64,000 nucleotides of DNA from Emydura subglobosa. Taxonomy: Eukaryota; Chordata; Testudines; Chelidae. Both the position numbers and the translations under genes were made by a program. The stretch is from positions 37,773,863 through 37,837,862 of the forward strand of contig ML679962.1 of NCBI GenBank assembly GCA_007922225.1, read 5' to 3'. The notes beneath the pieces were generated by a model, which saw nothing but the letters and a program-made list of their open reading frames with translations, had not been told where the DNA came from and ran no database searches. This document shows, in pieces, positions 60,234-64,000 of this stretch (position 1 is the stretch's first letter; each line of letters opens with the position of its first letter).

Positions 60234-60401
60234 CTGCCACAGGTTTCCTTGAGCTTTCACTATTTTCACAATCGCAGAAATGGGAATCCAGATGAGGCAG
60301 AAGACAATCATGCACCAGCCCACAGCAGATCCCCACGTGGGGTATTCGACTGAGCCGTACTTAGGGGCTGCAAACGTAACCAAAGACCAGAGCAAAATCA
60401 C
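60234..60401 (-). CDS. SLC6A14: SLC6A14 exon encoding the end of TM11 and TM12
   Basis: This 168-base, 56-codon exon lies between acceptor ttttttgaacag and donor CAG|GTAAGG, in phase 0 at both ends. It encodes the rest of TM11 (VILLWSLVTF), an extracellular loop with YGSVEYPTWG, and TM12 (VGWCMIVFCLIWIPISAIV) followed by KIVKAQGNLWQ at the start of the cytoplasmic tail. The YP.WG and GWCMI.FC.IWIPI.AI.KI motifs match SLC6A14 as I recall it more closely than the glycine, proline, GABA or monoamine carriers. The loop KYGSVEY is the least conserved part, as expected for an extracellular segment. Confidence 0.95.
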
Positions 60402-62000
60402 CTGTTCAAAAAAGAAAGGGAGAAAATTCGACTGAGGCTCAGGCTGATTTGCACTGATTACAGAACACCCAATTTACCGATTCATCGACAAGTGAACCTC
60501 TCCTTTTCTGACACAGATTTAGGCTCCTTTCTGTATAGTCTCTGCCTTGTGGTTCAGGGTTTTGTTTTCAAACACGGTCAGGCAATAAGGGTGCTCATGC
60601 ATTGCCCTCTACAGAACTGCATGCAAACACTTTTATATACGTCACCCGTCTTGCTAGGCTCTGCAGACACATTTATCACACACTCGGTTTGCATGCACAT
60701 GCATGCTCTGAGGATGTGGAAGGACAGCTCACTATACCTCTATGCGCTAGTCGAATGTTTACAGGATTTGGGGCAAGAATGCGGAGTTACGTTCTGGAAA
60801 ACATTCCTGCACAGATAAGATATTTACAGTAAGCATTTCCTCAGAGGTATCCTAGAGAGATTAGAGATAATGTTGGTGCTAGAAAGGGATATGCAACAGT
60901 TTCAGGTGTGGTTTTTTTAAGAGAACCACATGAGAGCACAAAGCGGTAATTATTTGAAAGAACACAAAAAGAGTAAGGAAGGTGATGGATGGACTAGATT
61001 CATCCCGGGTGTAATGCAGTTGGCTTCAACAGAAATGTGTCTAGGATCTAGCCCAATATGTGGAAGACCCAAATCAAGTTAATCAGGAATGTGTAGAAAA
61101 GCGAGAGTGGCAACTGAGAGGAGAAATTTCAGAGTGATGGAAGGGTATTTCCATGTAAGGCCTTTGACACATGGGCTTTGTGTTAGGAAGCGGAGATGGA
61201 TGGTGGGTTCAAAGCTGGATGGAGAATGTTTGGAGAAGTCAGCGCTGCTCTGAAGGGCAAACTCCTGCATTAGAGCTGGTCTGATCATGGAATTCCCATC
61301 CCGCAGGAAATTCCAGTATCCCAAACTGGGATGGGCCAGGTGATGTGACTAACAGCGGGAGGTGGCTGTGCACCAGCCCTGGAGATGTCAGTCCCATACA
61401 CCCCCAGTGAGGGAACTGGGGGCCTGAACCTGCCCCATGGACAGAAAGCAGTCAGATTGTAGGGGCAGGGAACTCACTCCAGAGAGCTCCCTACTCTTCC
61501 CCATTCAGGTCCACACACATCTTGAAATACTTCCCCTTCTGCTAAGGCCAGGCACTAGCCCTAGGCTGCAGAAAACCCCACTCTGCTCCTGCTGGGCAGT
61601 ACTGGAGATCTGGAGACCTTGTTACCCTTTGGCCGTGGCATAGCCTAGGAGGGTGAATGGCGGTAAAACACCTGGGCATTTTGGGTTGTCAGACACTGGC
61701 GCAGTGCAGAGAAGCAAGCCAACGTTGTTCTGAATTGCAGTTGCAATGGCCAGGGATTGCCAGAAGACAAGGGCGCCAGCCACGCATGCCCTGTGGCCGG
61801 GGAGGGATAGGCTATGAGTTGCCACGCTGGCTCAGCACCGCCCAGGTTTCTTCCTTGCGTGGAGCATCCTCAGCTGGCCTGTTCCTCTGGCTTTAAAGCC
61901 ACCACAAAGGGGCCAACGGTGCAGTTCCAAAGCTTTACATGGAAACTGTTCAACATCCAAGGAATCTATTCTTTGCCACAAATTCAACTATGGTACTTAC
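60402..62000 (-). other. SLC6A14 intron
   Basis: 1599 bases between phase-0 exons, with no named repeat and no additional exon recognised. Confidence 0.75.
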
Positions 62001-62110
62001 ACACAAGAGAACAGGCGTAATGAAGAACCAGCATGCTCGCCACCACAGCCAGAACAGCCAGCTCTTCTTCCCAATCATCATTTCAATGTCTTGAATAAAT
62101 CGGTTTCCTC
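62001..62110 (-). CDS. SLC6A14: SLC6A14 exon encoding TM10-TM11 loop and TM11
   Basis: This 110-base exon is bounded by acceptor tcaatag and donor TTGTGT|GTAAGT. It completes the split Gly and encodes GGNRFIQDIEMMIGKK, the cytoplasmic loop before TM11, then SWLFWLWWRACWFFITPV and the start of TM11. The NRF..D.EMM(I/L)G signature is typical of SLC6 transporters, and the WLWWRACWF.ITP run is specific to SLC6A14 among the members I can recall. It ends in phase 0. No frame breaks or stops are present. The upstream intron (62111-62585) is only 475 bases and contains a CR1 3' end. Confidence 0.95.
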
Positions 62111-62227
62111 CTATTGACAGGTGGCCAAATAGTGCACTGTAAGATGGGTGTCTACATTGTGGGTTTTATGGTGTACAGGGAACCAGTATGGGCAGATCTA
62201 GAAAGCATGGACGCATGGCTCCTTATA

Positions 62228-62462
62228 ATTATAAGTTCATGGAGGATAGGTCCATCAATGGCTATTAGCCAAGGTCAAGGATACAACCCCATGCTCCAAG
62301 TATCCCTAGCCTCTGATTGTTAGAAACTGGGGATGGATCACTCCATGATTGTCTCTTCTGTTCATGCCCTCTGAAGCACCTGGTACTGGCCACTGTCGGA
62401 AGCCAGGACGCTGGGCTAGATGGACCATTGGTCTGACCCAGTATGGCCATTATTATGTTCCA
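62228..62462 (+). mobile_element. CR1 LINE 3' end in SLC6A14 intron
   Basis: This stretch reads the standard turtle CR1 3' region: aagttcatggaggataggtc, then catcaatggctattagcc, and ends ggtctgacccagtatggcc, attattatgttc. It is antisense to SLC6A14 and occupies half of a 475-base intron. Confidence 0.9.
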
Positions 62463-62585
62463 ATTCTTTGGGAGAAGAGATTTTTAAGCATTGAGATATT
62501 ACACAAATGTTTCCGTAGAATTTGTTGGTTTTGTGTCTATGACGTGACCAGAATTATTCTTGATTTCCCAGTGTCAGTAACTTAC

Positions 62586-62685
62586 CATAAATCCAGATAA
62601 TGCCTATTACTTCCAGGACAGCTGCAAAAAGGATCCCCCATCCAGCACAGAAGTGATCCACTAGGTTAACCCAGTAAATTCCTGC
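62586..62685 (-). CDS. SLC6A14: SLC6A14 exon encoding TM10
   Basis: The exon has 33 codons plus one base. It begins after an acceptor (ttttgcag) and ends at TATG|GTAAGT. It encodes the TM10 region, with AGIYWVNLVDHFCAGWG followed by a hydrophobic helix ending GIIWIYG. The AGIYW start and DHFCAGWGIL block are what I recall of ATB0,+. The Asp of VDHF aligns by eye with the acidic extracellular-gate residue of SERT (LLEEYATG), so the gate acid appears kept; this is inference. The exon ends in phase 1 and the Gly codon is completed in the next exon. A competing acceptor four bases downstream would break the frame, so the upstream AG is preferred. Confidence 0.93.
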
Positions 62686-63959
62686 CTGCAAAACAAACAA
62701 TGAGGCAGCTTTTCACCCTGTGCGCGTAACCTTTCGTATGGAGATCAGAGGAGCTGTGTTGCTCATGCCAGTTGCATTATATGTCAGAGTGGGTTTTTAT
62801 TTAAAATCCCTGTTTCCCAGGGGTGGAGATACCATGCATTGCACATTGTTTCACTTCAATATTTATATGCACTTTATGGCATATTGCTGGTCACTGCAGT
62901 AACAACAAAGCATATGTAACACCACACATGGGGTGACAGCAGGGTTTGAACCTACAGTGCTTTAACATCAGCTTTTGTGGCTTGAGCTAAAGAAGTAACT
63001 CTGGCAGTGTGCTGCCGAAATCGACTTTGATCCTCTTTCATACACCAGCCATTAGAGGGCGACAAAGACCCACAAGTTCCTCCTGTGGGTTACGCACAAC
63101 TATAAATGTTCGTGTAAAATAGTACGATAGAAAATAAAAGGCTGGGGAATTACTGAATGTTATCCCATCACTCTTCTATATTTTTCCTTTACTTCCAAGC
63201 TTCTCTTTTGTCATATTACAAGTGTGCTGTACAACAACATACACCTAGCCATCAATTCATTGGGGCTAACTTCTTTTGGGGCAGTAACTTTCTCATTGTA
63301 ATCACACCTATAAATCTGATTTTTTTTAAGGGCCATATGAAAAATGTAATCTGAAAAAGCAGTCATCCCACGGAAGTACATTTAGTGAACTGAACCAATA
63401 TAATAAATCTATTTTAAAGGCTAGCCTGACCAGCTGCAGAAGCTTTTTAGCTAATGATTTTTTAGGAGCTGAATATACCAGTTCCTGAGAGGGGTCATCT
63501 TTGGTAATCAATTCTGAATCTATCAATATCCACTTGTAATTCCTACACTGCTGCAGGCATGGTGTATAAATGTTCAACATTACACAAATTAATCTCCTGA
63601 ACTGGAGAAAAAAATTAAAGTCGACGGCTCACAGAAAATAAAAGAACAGTTCACAAATTATCGGCTGACAAGGGCTCCCATTTTAAAAAGTTCTTCAGTT
63701 CAATTATAGCCATCTCTGAAAGACTGGATTCTGGAAACACTCCCAGTAGGGCTTCTTGTCTGCAGAAGTGAAGCATGTTCACAGGTGTTTGTAGAACTGT
63801 GAGCATGGATGACACTCTCTCAGAATACATGGACATCGGGCTTTGCTGTTAGCCGGGACTTTCTTGTCAACCAGGGAAATGGTTTATTGTCTTGTATAGA
63901 TCCTCCCACCTGCTGAACCATAATTAAACCCATTGTCAGTAAAGAGTTAAATGTTCTAC
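62686..63959 (-). other. SLC6A14 intron
   Basis: 1274 bases between phase-0 exon ends. It contains the SINE-like fragment at 62920-63060 and otherwise AT-rich unique sequence. Confidence 0.75.
62920..63060 (-). repeat. possible tRNA-derived SINE fragment in SLC6A14 intron
   Basis: The minus strand carries a pol III B-box-like sequence, ctgtaggttcaaaccc, preceded by a short tRNA-like head. It lacks a foldable cloverleaf, so it is read as an old SINE, not a tRNA gene. The family is not identified. Confidence 0.4.
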
Positions 63960-64000
63960 CTGAGTGACACAGATGAGACCAAGCAAAAACAGCAACAAGC
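63960..64000 (-). CDS. SLC6A14: SLC6A14 internal exon, cut by window edge (end of TM9)
   Basis: This is the most 5' part of SLC6A14 in the window; the rest of the exon and all upstream exons lie beyond the right edge. The minus strand reads LLLFLLGLICVTQ, a hydrophobic helix end, and stops exactly at CAG|GTAGAA, a valid donor. The exon ends in phase 0 and joins in frame to the next exon at 62685. The product is ATB0,+, a plasma-membrane Na+/Cl- coupled symporter of neutral and cationic amino acids in the neurotransmitter-sodium symporter family. Within that family the closest match I recall is vertebrate SLC6A14, whose human protein has nearly the same residues here. The identification rests on all five exons together, not on this short piece. 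Confidence 0.85.

Overview
The window is 64 kb of vertebrate nuclear DNA, most likely from a turtle. The evidence is intron-split genes, no bacterial-style gene packing, CR1 LINE fragments of the type whose 3' end reads 'gtctgacccagtatggcc', MIR-type CORE-SINE fragments and a Penelope-like retroelement remnant. The species cannot be fixed from sequence alone. Most open reading frames here are chance frames in intergenic, intronic or repeat DNA. Two protein-coding genes are supported, both on the minus strand and so read from high to low coordinates.

Gene 1 (63960-64000 down to 57882, running off the right edge) is the 3' part of SLC6A14, the Na+/Cl- dependent neutral and cationic amino-acid transporter ATB0,+. 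Five coding exons are present, encoding about 188 C-terminal residues (end of TM9, TM10-TM12 and the cytoplasmic tail). Splice sites and phases agree throughout. Its last intron (58032-60233) is largely transposon DNA: a CR1 fragment followed by a decayed Penelope-like element. Its probable 3' UTR carries a perfect 11-bp hairpin.

Gene 2 (35734 down to 27140) is a complete four-exon gene for a 164-residue FAM162-family protein, closest by eye to FAM162B: a mitochondrial-type N-terminus, the GRFK/IP core block, one membrane helix and a basic C-terminus. A group of bZIP/hypoxia-type motifs lies just upstream of its start.

Layout: 1-27 kb is gene-free as far as I can see. It holds a homeodomain-site-rich candidate enhancer (3.0-3.4 kb), a nested repeat block (7-8 kb), a CpG island with no recognisable gene (16.4-18.3 kb), an assembly gap inside a minisatellite (19.3 kb) and scattered SINE fragments. 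27-36 kb is the FAM162-like gene. 36-57.8 kb is intergenic, with a second gap at a tandem repeat (39.6 kb), a MITE-like fossil (41.6 kb), foldback repeats (44.4, 49.1 and 50.8 kb), a CR1 copy (49.6-50.2 kb) and a diverged tandem duplication carrying an octamer motif (47.7 kb). 57.8-64 kb is SLC6A14. The two genes share orientation but no obvious functional link.
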